From: Bacillota bacterium
Lineage (GTDB): Bacteria; Bacillota; Clostridia; Acetivibrionales; JAMNXU01
NCBI GenBank assembly: GCA_023623175.1
Contig: JAMNXU010000039.1
Location: forward strand, 1 to 64,000
Direction of reading: 5' to 3'
DNA length: 64,000 bases
Below are positions 53,887 through 63,278 of this stretch, one piece after another (position 1 is the first letter of the stretch; every line of letters begins with the position of its first letter). The notes under the pieces are model-generated. The model was not told the origin of the DNA. It saw only the letters and a list, made by a program, of their open reading frames with translations, and did not search any database. The translations under genes were made by a program, and so were the position numbers.

Positions 53887-55248
53887 TTACAGCCTAACAA
53901 TATTGGACGTGTATTCCTGGCCCCCTTTTCTGAAAAGGGGGTTATCATATCCCAGGACATATATGTCCGTAGCTGTCGCTTCAATTTCCAGCATTCTTCT
54001 TACATAAGGATTGTCGCTGTTTTTGTGGTCGGCCGTTTTTGTGATCACGGGCAGCGACGCCTTTTTCTTTATGCGTGAGAGCAGATCTCTTCCTTTTTGG
54101 CTGAAACCCAGGATCCTGATATACTGGGGACCTCCGTTCTGCATGAAATCTTCAAGTTCTGAAGCCCTGAGTCCCGTCAGCATGCTTATCAGCGCCCTCT
54201 GTATCCTCGTGCGCGGATATCTTTTTGTTGAGGCGTTTTCAAGGAACTCCGCGAGGTTTCCGGAATTTTCGGCGGCGGTTTTCATCCTGTTTTCAAGGCC
54301 CTCGGAAACGTAGGGGAGCGCAGCAATCTGCTCCAGGGCCATTTTTCTCAGTGTCATGAAAATTAAGTTTTCAAAGGATTCGAGGCGGACAGGCCCGCGT
54401 CCCTGTTCCATTTCCCTGGTGAGAACGCGGCGGGAGCACTCGGGCATTACTTCCTTCAAAACCGGGTCATCGGCCTTCAAAACCGCGTTGTCTGCCGGTG
54501 GCGATTTATCGCTGTCCGAGCTTGTGTGCATGCAGCCGGTAAATATGTAGTTTCTTATAGCCGTGGCACTTGAAAAGGTGCCCGTCAGGTTTTCATCGTT
54601 ATAGGAGCTGGACACTCTTTTGATGGACGTTGGGCGGATATTGCTACCGATTTTTTTCAACGCTTTAAGATACTCAATTGCCAGTATGTTATTTGACTGC
54701 GCGAGCAAACTGGATATCGATCCGGGTTCTGCGCTTTTGCCGCCTGAAGACGACAGGGACCCGAGCCTGGAACAAAGGTCGGGAGCATGAGCGCTTATAT
54801 AGTCGGCGAGGGCTTTTTCCCTCGCGGAAGGGTAGGAAATGCCCGTGGAAAGGTGCTGTTTCAGCAGTGATTTGTAGTTTTGCGGCTCCGACACGAGGAT
54901 GTCCGCAATGGCATTCAGAATGTCAACATCTCCGGCCTCACTGCCGAAGCAAATATAGTCAACGATACCCAAGCTGTCGAGGATTTTGACGGCCCCAAAG
55001 GCGAAATACTCCGCGCTTGCGGCAGCAAAAACAGCCGGCAGCTCAATTACAAGATCGGCTCCGGCGGAAAGGGCGATTTCGGTCCTTGCCCACTTGTTAA
55101 TAATAGCGGGTTCGCCGCGCTGGATGAAATTGCCGCTCATCACGCACACAACGCCATCGGCGCCCGTAATCTCCCTTGACATGCGCATGTGGTATGCATG
55201 GCCGTTGTGAAAGGGATTGTATTCGGTGACAAGTCCAACAACAGTCAT
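53887..55248 (-). CDS. tmcAL: tRNA(Met) cytidine acetate ligase-type nucleotidyltransferase (YlbM/TmcAL)
   Basis: VVGLVTEYNPFHNGHAYH, GVVCVMSGNFIQRGEPAIINKWARTEIAL. Confidence 0.9.
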   Translation of the reverse strand: MTVVGLVTEYNPFHNGHAYHMRMSREITGADGVVCVMSGNFIQRGEPAIINKWARTEIALSAGADLVIELPAVFAAASAEYFAFGAVKILDSLGIVDYICFGSEAGDVDILNAIADILVSEPQNYKSLLKQHLSTGISYPSAREKALADYISAHAPDLCSRLGSLSSSGGKSAEPGSISSLLAQSNNILAIEYLKALKKIGSNIRPTSIKRVSSSYNDENLTGTFSSATAIRNYIFTGCMHTSSDSDKSPPADNAVLKADDPVLKEVMPECSRRVLTREMEQGRGPVRLESFENLIFMTLRKMALEQIAALPYVSEGLENRMKTAAENSGNLAEFLENASTKRYPRTRIQRALISMLTGLRASELEDFMQNGGPQYIRILGFSQKGRDLLSRIKKKASLPVITKTADHKNSDNPYVRRMLEIEATATDIYVLGYDNPLFRKGGQEYTSNIVRL

Positions 55249-55284
55249 AACATCTCTCCGCACAACAATTACAGATTAAACCCG

Positions 55285-55316
55285 GACAAAAAAGCCGCCA
55301 GGCTGCAAAGCGGCCG
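55285..55316 (-). terminator. intrinsic terminator, minus strand, between the lipoprotein gene and tmcAL
   Basis: minus strand GCCGC-tttgcagcctg-GCGGC-TTTTTT. Confidence 0.65.
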
Positions 55317-55418
55317 GGGAGCGTCAAACTTCCGTCGCCTGCTGGAAATATTATAACCGATAGCCGTTGCTTTAGGAAGAAGAAGGTTGTCAAAGCGGCT
55401 CCGGTTACGAATTGACCG

Positions 55419-56414
55419 TTATTGGATTTGTCCTATCTCGCTTTTTTTCTGAAGGTCCTTTTCAAGTACCCGTATATTGGCCAGCATTACATTGCCCTTT
55501 ATTTCGGTCAGGTTCTGGTTCTTTTCGGCAACAACCTTTTCCAGTTCATAAATCGAATAATCTAGTTTGCCTGATGTGGTTTCGTGTTCCTTGTCCAGCG
55601 TGTTTTTGAAAAGCGACCATGATGACCTCAGGTTGGTGATTGTTGTTTCCACGCGCGACCATTCGCCGGTTTTGGAATATAATATGATTTCCCTTGTATA
55701 GTGCCTGATGCGCTTTATTTCGGGAGAAACACCCGATTTATACAGCGAATAGAAATCGGGAATGTTGGAATAAAGCTCGCTCAGTGCCAGCAGGCTTTCC
55801 GCGGTGTTCTTTTTGGAAATAATGTTTGTGAACTTGTTGAGCGAGTTGCCGAAATTATCTATAAGCGCCTTGTTTGCGCCTTTTTTTCCTGCTTCGGGCA
55901 TAAAACCGTTCCATTTGAAATGCAGGCCGTTAACCAGCGTGGATACCTTTTGCCACGGATCGGCAGGCTGTTGCTGTTTTTGCCCGCCCTGCGCCTGGTT
56001 CGGCCCCGATTCGCCGGTCTGGTTCTGGCCTCCGCCTTGTTGTTGTCCCTGCTGTTGCTGTTCGCCGTTCTGCCCCTGGCTTTGATTCTGTCCGCCGGTT
56101 GTGTTTTCCGTTTCTTCGTGTTCTTCGTCCCTTTCTTCCAGTATTACGGCGGGACCCTTAAGCTCCTCGAATATTTTCTCGATGTCGTTTTCAATATCCT
56201 TGAGCAGCTGCGGTATTTTTTCCTGCTGGTTTTGCTGATTCGTTCCCTGCTGCTGGGGCTGCGGCCCGGATTGGTCCCGGGAGCATGCGGACAGCAGAAG
56301 CAGCAGGACAAGTATTGCAGCAGTTTTTGCGCATATTTTTGCTATCATGGCGTTTCCCGTGCCGGACGGCATTTTTTTGGCTCCGGGCTTTCGTACGGTT
56401 AACAAGTTTTTCAT
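55419..56414 (-). CDS. lipoprotein with Q/G/N-rich low-complexity linker and alpha-helical C-terminal domain
   Basis: lipobox LLLLSAC; QNQSQGQNGEQQQQGQQQGGGQNQTGESGPNQAQGGQKQQQP linker; start codon uncertain. Confidence 0.75.
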   Translation of the reverse strand: MKNLLTVRKPGAKKMPSGTGNAMIAKICAKTAAILVLLLLLSACSRDQSGPQPQQQGTNQQNQQEKIPQLLKDIENDIEKIFEELKGPAVILEERDEEHEETENTTGGQNQSQGQNGEQQQQGQQQGGGQNQTGESGPNQAQGGQKQQQPADPWQKVSTLVNGLHFKWNGFMPEAGKKGANKALIDNFGNSLNKFTNIISKKNTAESLLALSELYSNIPDFYSLYKSGVSPEIKRIRHYTREIILYSKTGEWSRVETTITNLRSSWSLFKNTLDKEHETTSGKLDYSIYELEKVVAEKNQNLTEIKGNVMLANIRVLEKDLQKKSEIGQIQ

Positions 56415-56639
56415 TTTGGCTAAAGCTGTTCTCCTCCCGTGATTTATATGGAATTGCAGTATTATTATTTCAATACATTAAATAATCATACCTTTGTACG
56501 GATGAGCGCGACTGCAAGAAAAAATTACATAAAGGGATTTTAAAAGATTTGTCTAATAACATTATGTAAACATGCTTTTTATTTTTTGCCCGGATGCAAA
56601 TCCGGCTTTAAAAATTTATACGGAAACCAGGAGGATAAA

Positions 56640-56948
56640 ATGGCTATTACGGTTAATTTATGGTCCGACAAGGCGGGAGAGATCAAGCGGTTCCTTGAAA
56701 AGTATTATGAAAAGGACATAAAGATGGACGATGACGTTGAACAGTTGATATACGTTTATGAAAAGCCCCTTGAAGCCGTGGACCTGATAAGCGTGGTTAT
56801 GGACAATAAGGACAAGTACAGGCTGTCGCTTTGCATACAGGTTGATTCCCATGACATTCATCCTGTAACTGCAGAAAACCACAATGACATAATCAAAGGG
56901 ATGTTCTGCCTTTATTACAAGGAGCCGGAGGATTCGGCGCAGAACTGA
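56640..56948 (+). CDS. conserved hypothetical protein, 102 aa
   Basis: MAITVNLWSDKAGEIKRFLEKYYEKDIKMDDDVEQLIYVYEKPLEAVDLISVVMD; SD aggagg. Confidence 0.75.
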   Translation: MAITVNLWSDKAGEIKRFLEKYYEKDIKMDDDVEQLIYVYEKPLEAVDLISVVMDNKDKYRLSLCIQVDSHDIHPVTAENHNDIIKGMFCLYYKEPEDSAQN

Positions 56949-56960
56949 ACGCGGTTTTTA

Positions 56961-56992
56961 CATAGCAGGCTTATTGGCCTGCTTTTTTTTAT
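56961..56992 (+). terminator. intrinsic terminator
   Basis: AGCAGGC-ttattg-GCCTGCT-TTTTTT. Confidence 0.85.
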
Positions 56993-57161
56993 TAAAAAAG
57001 CATATAAATATATCAGACACAGGATGAATTCCTTCGTATATTAAATTGATTAAAAAAATTAATACAACTATTGAATATATTAATAAATATATTTAAAATA
57101 TTAATTAGTGGTATATATTGATATTGAAAGAATAAAAATATATCTGAAAGGAAGGTTTTAT

Positions 57162-57644
57162 ATGACGTTATTTGACAGTTTCACAAGGAAGGTGACCGAC
57201 AAGGCCAGGGCCGCGGCCAGGAAATCCTCTGAACTGGTTGAAGCCACAAAGCTAAAGATGAGTATCAGCGTTGAAGAAGACAAGATTGAAAAGCTTTACG
57301 GGGAAATAGGAAAGGCTGTCTACGAAAGCTACTGCGCCGGGAAAGAGGTAAGCGACGAGGTCAGGGAATTGTGCGACCGCATAGAGGCTCACTTTGCAGC
57401 GATCGAAGACATGAAAAAGAAGATAATGGAACTCAGCAGGATCAAAAAATGCCCGGCCTGCGGAGCGGAAATAGACCTCGACGTTGCTTTCTGCCCGAGA
57501 TGCGGCGAAAAACAGCCTGAACCCGAACCAGAGCCCGAACCGGAAGAAACAAGGGAAGAGCAGGGGCCGAAGGTCTGCGCTTCATGCGGAACGGAAAATT
57601 TCCCGGGTTCGAATTTCTGCAGGGAATGCGGAGCAAAACTTTAA
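57162..57644 (+). CDS. coiled-coil / double zinc-ribbon protein
   Basis: CPACGAEIDLDVAFCPRCG and CASCGTENFPGSNFCRECG separated by PEPEPEPEPEE linker; SD aaaggaagg. Confidence 0.8.
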   Translation: MTLFDSFTRKVTDKARAAARKSSELVEATKLKMSISVEEDKIEKLYGEIGKAVYESYCAGKEVSDEVRELCDRIEAHFAAIEDMKKKIMELSRIKKCPACGAEIDLDVAFCPRCGEKQPEPEPEPEPEETREEQGPKVCASCGTENFPGSNFCRECGAKL

Positions 57645-57706
57645 AGAGTGCGCCAGGTTACTTATTGCGAAAAGGGAAAAGATTACCTGTTACAGCTTAA
57701 ATAAGG

Positions 57707-57742
57707 AAGGGAGGGAAAATGCGCCCTCCCGCCTTTTCTTTC
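57707..57742 (+). terminator. intrinsic terminator
   Basis: GGGAGGG-aaaatgcg-CCCTCCC-GCCTTTTCTTT. Confidence 0.65.
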
Positions 57743-57863
57743 CGGGTTGTTTTTTGATTTAATAACGGGTTTTTGATTTTTATTTTGATTAATTAAAATA
57801 TTTATTTTACTTTCTTACTATTTCACCCGTATTATCGTTCCATGCCTGTTCCGCCGACCAATA

Positions 57864-59135
57864 TTACATTTTCTCGATTACATTTTCGCGGTTCGGCCCG
57901 TTTCCGATATACCGGATCGGCACGCCGACATTTTCCTCGATCAACCGTATATACAGTTTTGCGTTTTCAGGCAGTTCGTCAAAACTGGAACAACGTGTTG
58001 TATCGGTCATCCAGCCCGGCAGTGTTTCATATACGGGCTCCACGCGGTAAAGATCGCGGGTGTTTGGCATATTGGTGATTATCCGGCCGTCAAGCCTGTA
58101 ATGGGTGCATACCCTGATTTCATGGAGCGTATCCAGCTTGTCAAGCTTTGTCATCGCCAGTTCATCAAAACCGTTAATCGCGTTGGCATACCGCAGGACG
58201 GGAAGATCAAGCCAGCCTATACGGCGCGAGCGCCCCGTCCTCGCCCCGTATTCATCGTCGGGATTGGCTCCCGTTCCGCGCAGCAATGCCGCGTCGGCTT
58301 CATCCATCTCGGTGGGAAACGGTCCGGCGCCCACTGCGCTGGAAAAAGCCTTGAAGACACCGATTACACTGTCAATCCTTTTGGCGGGAAATCCGCCGCT
58401 GACAGCTGCATAGGCGGCAACAGGATGGGACGACGTTACATACGGATATATTCCGAGGTCGATATCCTTCATTGCACCGAGCTGACCTTCAAATATTATG
58501 TTTAGATTATCCGACAGTGCGGTATGAATGACTTCAAACGGATCCCGGAGGAGAGGCAGCAGTTTTTCCCTCCAGGCCAGGATTTTCTCCATGTTTTCTT
58601 TTTCTGAAAAAGGAGCGGATCCGTAATAGGCAAGCTGCGCATTTACATATTCCAGGCAAGGATTGAGTTTTTCGCGAAAAACGTCCGGATCGCGCAGATC
58701 TTCGGCACGGAAGTTCCTGCGCAGGTACTTGTCGGCATAGGCCTGCCCGATACCGCGCTTTGTCGTTCCTATTCCTCCTGTACTTTCCATCGCTTCATCG
58801 AGGGCGGGATGCCATGGCATGATAAGTTGCGCTTTTTCCGAAAGCATGAGGTTTTCGAGGCCGATGCCCGCATTTTGCAACGCTTCCATCTCTTCAATCA
58901 GTACGTCGGGATTTACAACGGTGCCCGTTCCTATAAGGCATTTGCAACCAGGCCGGAATATCCCGCACGGAACCAGGTGCAGCCTGAAAACTCCGTGTTC
59001 GTTTATAACCGTGTGCCCTGCGTTGTCGCCTCCCTGGAAGCGCACCACCATATCGGCACAGCCCGAGAACCAGTCAACCATCTTACCTTTTCCTTCATCT
59101 CCAAACTGAGCGCCTACTACCACTTTAACAGCCAT
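57864..59135 (-). CDS. purA: adenylosuccinate synthetase
   Basis: VVVGAQFGDEGKGKMVDWF, GGDNAGHTV, TTKRGIGQAYADK; ATG at 59135 with SD aggggag. Confidence 0.96.
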   Translation of the reverse strand: MAVKVVVGAQFGDEGKGKMVDWFSGCADMVVRFQGGDNAGHTVINEHGVFRLHLVPCGIFRPGCKCLIGTGTVVNPDVLIEEMEALQNAGIGLENLMLSEKAQLIMPWHPALDEAMESTGGIGTTKRGIGQAYADKYLRRNFRAEDLRDPDVFREKLNPCLEYVNAQLAYYGSAPFSEKENMEKILAWREKLLPLLRDPFEVIHTALSDNLNIIFEGQLGAMKDIDLGIYPYVTSSHPVAAYAAVSGGFPAKRIDSVIGVFKAFSSAVGAGPFPTEMDEADAALLRGTGANPDDEYGARTGRSRRIGWLDLPVLRYANAINGFDELAMTKLDKLDTLHEIRVCTHYRLDGRIITNMPNTRDLYRVEPVYETLPGWMTDTTRCSSFDELPENAKLYIRLIEENVGVPIRYIGNGPNRENVIEKM

Positions 59136-59240
59136 GAACTTCATCTCCCCTCTTAGAATTTCGCTTTTACACTTGCAGTATACCTGATTAAAAGTGATAA
59201 AAATAATATATATTATATATAATATTGATAAATCTGATTT

Positions 59241-60161
59241 ATGGATGTGAGTAGCATGAAGGGAATTTCCCTTGAATTGTACAGGATTTTCCGCGAGATC
59301 GGCAGGACCGGCAATCTTACGCGCGCCGCTGAAAGACTGTACGTATCCCAGCCGAATATCAGCGCCGCGCTGAGATCCCTGGAAGAGCAACTGAACACGA
59401 CTCTATGCGTCAGGACAAAGAAGGGAATAACGCTGACCTACGAGGGACAGGTACTGTTCGAGGAACTCGAAAAGGCTTTTTACCACATTGAACTGGCCGA
59501 AACCAGGATAGAAAAGCTCGTCCACATGGAAAGCGGCAAAATATCCGTCAGCGCCGGCGATACGATCTGCAACTATTTCCTTTTGCCGTACATAACCGCA
59601 TTTACCAGGAAATACCCGGGAGTTCGGCTCGAGATAACAAACCGGACTTCGCTTGAAACCGCTGATTTGCTGAAAAGGGGCCAGATTGATCTTGGATTTG
59701 TAAACCTGCCGTACAGTGACGACTCGATTCGCGTTACGCAATGCTGCGAAATTCACGATATACTGATCGGCGGCACGGATTACAGGCATCTTTCCGAAAC
59801 CGGCATATCAGCCGCCGAACTGTACGGGTATCCGCTCGTCATGCTTGAACGCAAAAGCATCAGCCGGTTATTTATAGACGAGTATTTTGAAAAAGCGGGA
59901 ATAACGCTGTCGCCCGTTCTTGAACTGGGAAGCCTCGATCTGATCGTGAGCTTTGTGAAGAACAACATGGGCCTGGCTTTTATCCCGATGGAGCTGTGCG
60001 GACATTACATAAATAACGTGGACATATTTCAAATCCCGATGGAAAACCCGCTGCCCGTGCGCGGCATAGGTCTTATTGAGATGGTGAATCCCGTGTACTC
60101 CATTGCGGCAAAGAAATTCAAGGAATTCATTTTAAGCGGACCGCAGGCCGCCGGCCTTTAG
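59241..60161 (+). CDS. LysR family transcriptional regulator
   Basis: ELYRIFREIGRTGNLTRAAERLYVSQPNISAALRSLEEQLNTTLCVRTKKGITLTYEG. Confidence 0.94.
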   Translation: MDVSSMKGISLELYRIFREIGRTGNLTRAAERLYVSQPNISAALRSLEEQLNTTLCVRTKKGITLTYEGQVLFEELEKAFYHIELAETRIEKLVHMESGKISVSAGDTICNYFLLPYITAFTRKYPGVRLEITNRTSLETADLLKRGQIDLGFVNLPYSDDSIRVTQCCEIHDILIGGTDYRHLSETGISAAELYGYPLVMLERKSISRLFIDEYFEKAGITLSPVLELGSLDLIVSFVKNNMGLAFIPMELCGHYINNVDIFQIPMENPLPVRGIGLIEMVNPVYSIAAKKFKEFILSGPQAAGL

Positions 60162-60213
60162 TTTCCGCCGGGGCCGGCAGTTTTTTATTATTGCGGGGGA
60201 AGGCTGATGTGGT

Positions 60214-60233
60214 ATTATATTATATAATATAAT
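60214..60233. promoter_or_regulatory. 20-bp perfect AT palindrome ATTATATTATATAATATAAT upstream of cobT
   Basis: direct inspection. Confidence 0.4.
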
Positions 60234-60282
60234 CTCACTGATTACGTAAACAAGTCATCAGGGTCAGGCAGGTGGAAATACA

Positions 60283-61341
60283 ATGAAACTGGAAGAAGCG
60301 ATTTCTTCGATAGGCGAACTGGACACCGACGCGATGGCCAAAGCGTCAAAGAGGCTCGACAGCCTTGCAAAACCCCTCGGCAGCCTCGGAAAGCTGGAAG
60401 ACCTGGTAAAGCAGCTTGCCGGCATTACGGGGAAAGTTTATCCTGATGTGGACAAAAAAACCGTGATAATAATGTGCGCCGACAACGGCGTCGTGGAAGA
60501 GGGAGTCAGCTCCTGCCCGAAGAGTGTGACTGCTGCTGTTACTCGCAACTTCACGAGGGGCATTACGGGCATAAATGTATTTTCGGGCCTTGCGAAAGCC
60601 GATATCGTTATAGTGGATATCGGCGTGGATGACGACCTGGAGTATGGCGTCATCCTGGACAGAAAAATCAGGAAGGGAACCTGGAATATTGCAAAAGGGC
60701 CTGCCATGACCCGGGAAGAAGCGATCAGGGCCATTGAAACGGGGATTGAAATAGTCGCCGGCCTTCGCGAAAAAGGCGTTAACATTCTCGGTACCGGAGA
60801 AATGGGAATAGGCAACACGACCACGAGCAGCGCCGTAGCCTGCGCGCTCACCGGCAGACCTGCCTGCGAAATGACGGGCAGGGGCGCGGGTTTAAGCAGG
60901 GAGGCCTATGAAAATAAAAAGCGAATCGTGGAAAGGGCAATTTCCGTAAACAGGCCTGATCCCGGCGATCCTCTTGATGTCCTGGTGAAAGTCGGGGGTT
61001 TTGACATCGCGGGGCTCGTCGGATGCTATATAGGAGCGGCAGCTTACAAGATCCCGATAATGCTCGACGGGTTTATTTCTTCGGTCGCTGCGCTTGTGGC
61101 TGTAAAATTCAATCCGAAAATCCGGAATTTCCTCATACCGTCCCATACCTCGGCAGAACCAGGAACCCGCGCGGTAATGCAGGAGCTGCAGTTTGAGCCC
61201 ATGCTGAACCTCGGCATGAGACTCGGGGAAGGAACTGGCGCCGCGCTTGGATTTCTGCTGATTGATGCCGCAATGGCGGCATATACGCGCATGGGCACGT
61301 TCGACGATGCGAGGATTGAGCAATATGTCCCCCAGGAATAG
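60283..61341 (+). CDS. cobT: nicotinate-nucleotide--dimethylbenzimidazole phosphoribosyltransferase
   Basis: LAKPLGSLGKLEDLVKQLAGI, ADNGVVEEGVSSCPKSVT, GTGEMGIGNTTTSSAV, EPGTRAVMQEL. Confidence 0.95.
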   Translation: MKLEEAISSIGELDTDAMAKASKRLDSLAKPLGSLGKLEDLVKQLAGITGKVYPDVDKKTVIIMCADNGVVEEGVSSCPKSVTAAVTRNFTRGITGINVFSGLAKADIVIVDIGVDDDLEYGVILDRKIRKGTWNIAKGPAMTREEAIRAIETGIEIVAGLREKGVNILGTGEMGIGNTTTSSAVACALTGRPACEMTGRGAGLSREAYENKKRIVERAISVNRPDPGDPLDVLVKVGGFDIAGLVGCYIGAAAYKIPIMLDGFISSVAALVAVKFNPKIRNFLIPSHTSAEPGTRAVMQELQFEPMLNLGMRLGEGTGAALGFLLIDAAMAAYTRMGTFDDARIEQYVPQE

Positions 61342-61369
61342 CAAAATTCTGCAATAAGGAGCTGCGAAA

Positions 61370-63193
61370 GTGAAATACAATATTACGGTCAATTACAACG
61401 GACGCACAATCAGCAAAAAAGCGGAGGCAGGTGCCAATCTGCTTGATTTTCTCAGGAGCTGCGGATTTGAAATGGACTTTCCGTGCGGAGGCAAGGGCAC
61501 GTGCGGCAAATGCAGGGTCAAGGTCAGCGGGATGACGGACACACCGTCGGACAACGAAAGGAAACTGCTGGGCAAAGCCCTCGATGAAGGAATAAGGCTT
61601 GCGTGCCACTGCACCGTTAACTCGGACATTGAGGTATACATGGAATCAAAAAGCGACGGCGCGCAGATTTCCACCGACACAAGGCAGTTCGTACAGGAGC
61701 TCGATCCGATTGTAAAAAAACGCGCGGTAAGGCTTGAGAGACCGGACATTGAAGACCAGAGAACGGATATTGAGAGGCTCATGTCCGCGGCCCGGTGTCT
61801 TGAGAACCGGCTTGGCATTGACGCGGTCAGGGAGCTTCCTCGCATATTGAGGGACGCTGATTTCAATGTTACGCTTGTATACTCGGGCAGTGACCTGTTT
61901 TGCGTCGAACCCGGCGATACCGGCGGGAAATGCTTCGGAATCGCCGTTGACATCGGCACAACGACAATCGCGGCCTACCTTTATGACCTGGTATCGGGCA
62001 GGCGAGCCGATGTGCACTCAACGCTCAATCCCCAGAAAAAATTCGGCGCCGATGTTATTTCGCGCATTGAATATGCGTCGTCCTCCACCGAAGCCGCACG
62101 GGAAATGCACCGCGAGATCGTGTCGTGCATTAACCGCATAGTTTCCGATTTTTCGGAGAGAAACGGCATTGGCGTTGACGATATATACGCGATTACATTT
62201 GTGGGGAACACCACGATGATGCATTTTCTTCTCAATCTGCCCGCAGGCAATATCGCCGTGTCTCCGTTCATTCCCGTTTCCACCGACACGTTTTTGATAA
62301 AGGCTGCTGAAACAGGTCTGCAAATAAATAAAAACGGACTGATAGCGGTTCTGCCGGGAGTTTCGGCCTACGTTGGCGCCGATACGGTAGCTGCCGTACT
62401 TTCAAGCAGTATGCACGAAAGCGATGAAATAACGCTGCTCGTTGATATCGGAACAAACGGCGAGATAGTCCTCGGAAACAAAAAATGGATGTATTCCTGC
62501 TCCGCGGCAGCCGGCCCGGCTTTTGAAGGGGCAAATATCCGGAACGGGATCGGGGGTGTACGCGGCGCCATTGATAAAATTGAGATAGGCGACAGCGTCA
62601 GGTACACCACCATAGGCAAAGAACGCGCCAAAGGCATATGCGGCTCGGGAATTGTGGACGCGGTGGCGGGACTTCTGAAGGCGGGCATAATTGATGAAAC
62701 GGGCAGAATAATAAGCCGCGATGAAGCGGACGGACTTCCGCCGAGACTTCTTGAAAGACTTATTGAAATTGACGGCAGGAATGCCTTCCTGTTGCTTCAC
62801 AGCAGCGAGTGCGACTCGGAAATTGATATAGCCATAACCCAGAAGGACGTAAGGGAACTGCAAAATGCAAAGGCTGCAATTGCCGCGGGCATTAAAATAC
62901 TGATAAAACAGGCCGGCATCGACGTGTCGGATATTGACAGGGTTTACCTTGCCGGGGGTTTCGGCAATTATATAGACAGGGACAATGCAGTAGTTATAGG
63001 GCTTTTGCCGCGCGAACTGAAGGACAGGATCGAGTCCATAGGAAACGCGGCTGGAGCAGGAGCCGTCGGAGCGCTGCTGTCACAGAAGCAGATCGCTCGT
63101 GCCGCCGAGATAAAGAAAATGATAAAGTATGTTGAACTGTCCGCGTGTCCCGAATTCATGGACGAGTTTGTAGAATCCATGCTGTTTGGGTGA
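61370..63193 (+). CDS. ASKHA/2Fe-2S protein of the DUF4445 / RACo family (corrinoid reductive activator-like)
   Basis: N-terminal ferredoxin CGGKGTCGKCRVKVSG...C; VDIGTTTIAAYLYDL, VDIGTNGEIVLGN, AGGFGNYIDRDNAV. Confidence 0.88.
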   Translation: MKYNITVNYNGRTISKKAEAGANLLDFLRSCGFEMDFPCGGKGTCGKCRVKVSGMTDTPSDNERKLLGKALDEGIRLACHCTVNSDIEVYMESKSDGAQISTDTRQFVQELDPIVKKRAVRLERPDIEDQRTDIERLMSAARCLENRLGIDAVRELPRILRDADFNVTLVYSGSDLFCVEPGDTGGKCFGIAVDIGTTTIAAYLYDLVSGRRADVHSTLNPQKKFGADVISRIEYASSSTEAAREMHREIVSCINRIVSDFSERNGIGVDDIYAITFVGNTTMMHFLLNLPAGNIAVSPFIPVSTDTFLIKAAETGLQINKNGLIAVLPGVSAYVGADTVAAVLSSSMHESDEITLLVDIGTNGEIVLGNKKWMYSCSAAAGPAFEGANIRNGIGGVRGAIDKIEIGDSVRYTTIGKERAKGICGSGIVDAVAGLLKAGIIDETGRIISRDEADGLPPRLLERLIEIDGRNAFLLLHSSECDSEIDIAITQKDVRELQNAKAAIAAGIKILIKQAGIDVSDIDRVYLAGGFGNYIDRDNAVVIGLLPRELKDRIESIGNAAGAGAVGALLSQKQIARAAEIKKMIKYVELSACPEFMDEFVESMLFG

Positions 63194-63278
63194 AGGGAAA
63201 AAATCCAGGTAACAGGATGGGAACCAGCATGGCGCCGGGACTGACAGGTCCGGTGCTGTTGCGTATAAAGGCGGGAGG

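Noticed and set aside
60162-60282. Cobalamin riboswitch before cobT
   Set aside because: The 120-bp gap is AT-rich and lacks the B12 box; too short for the aptamer.
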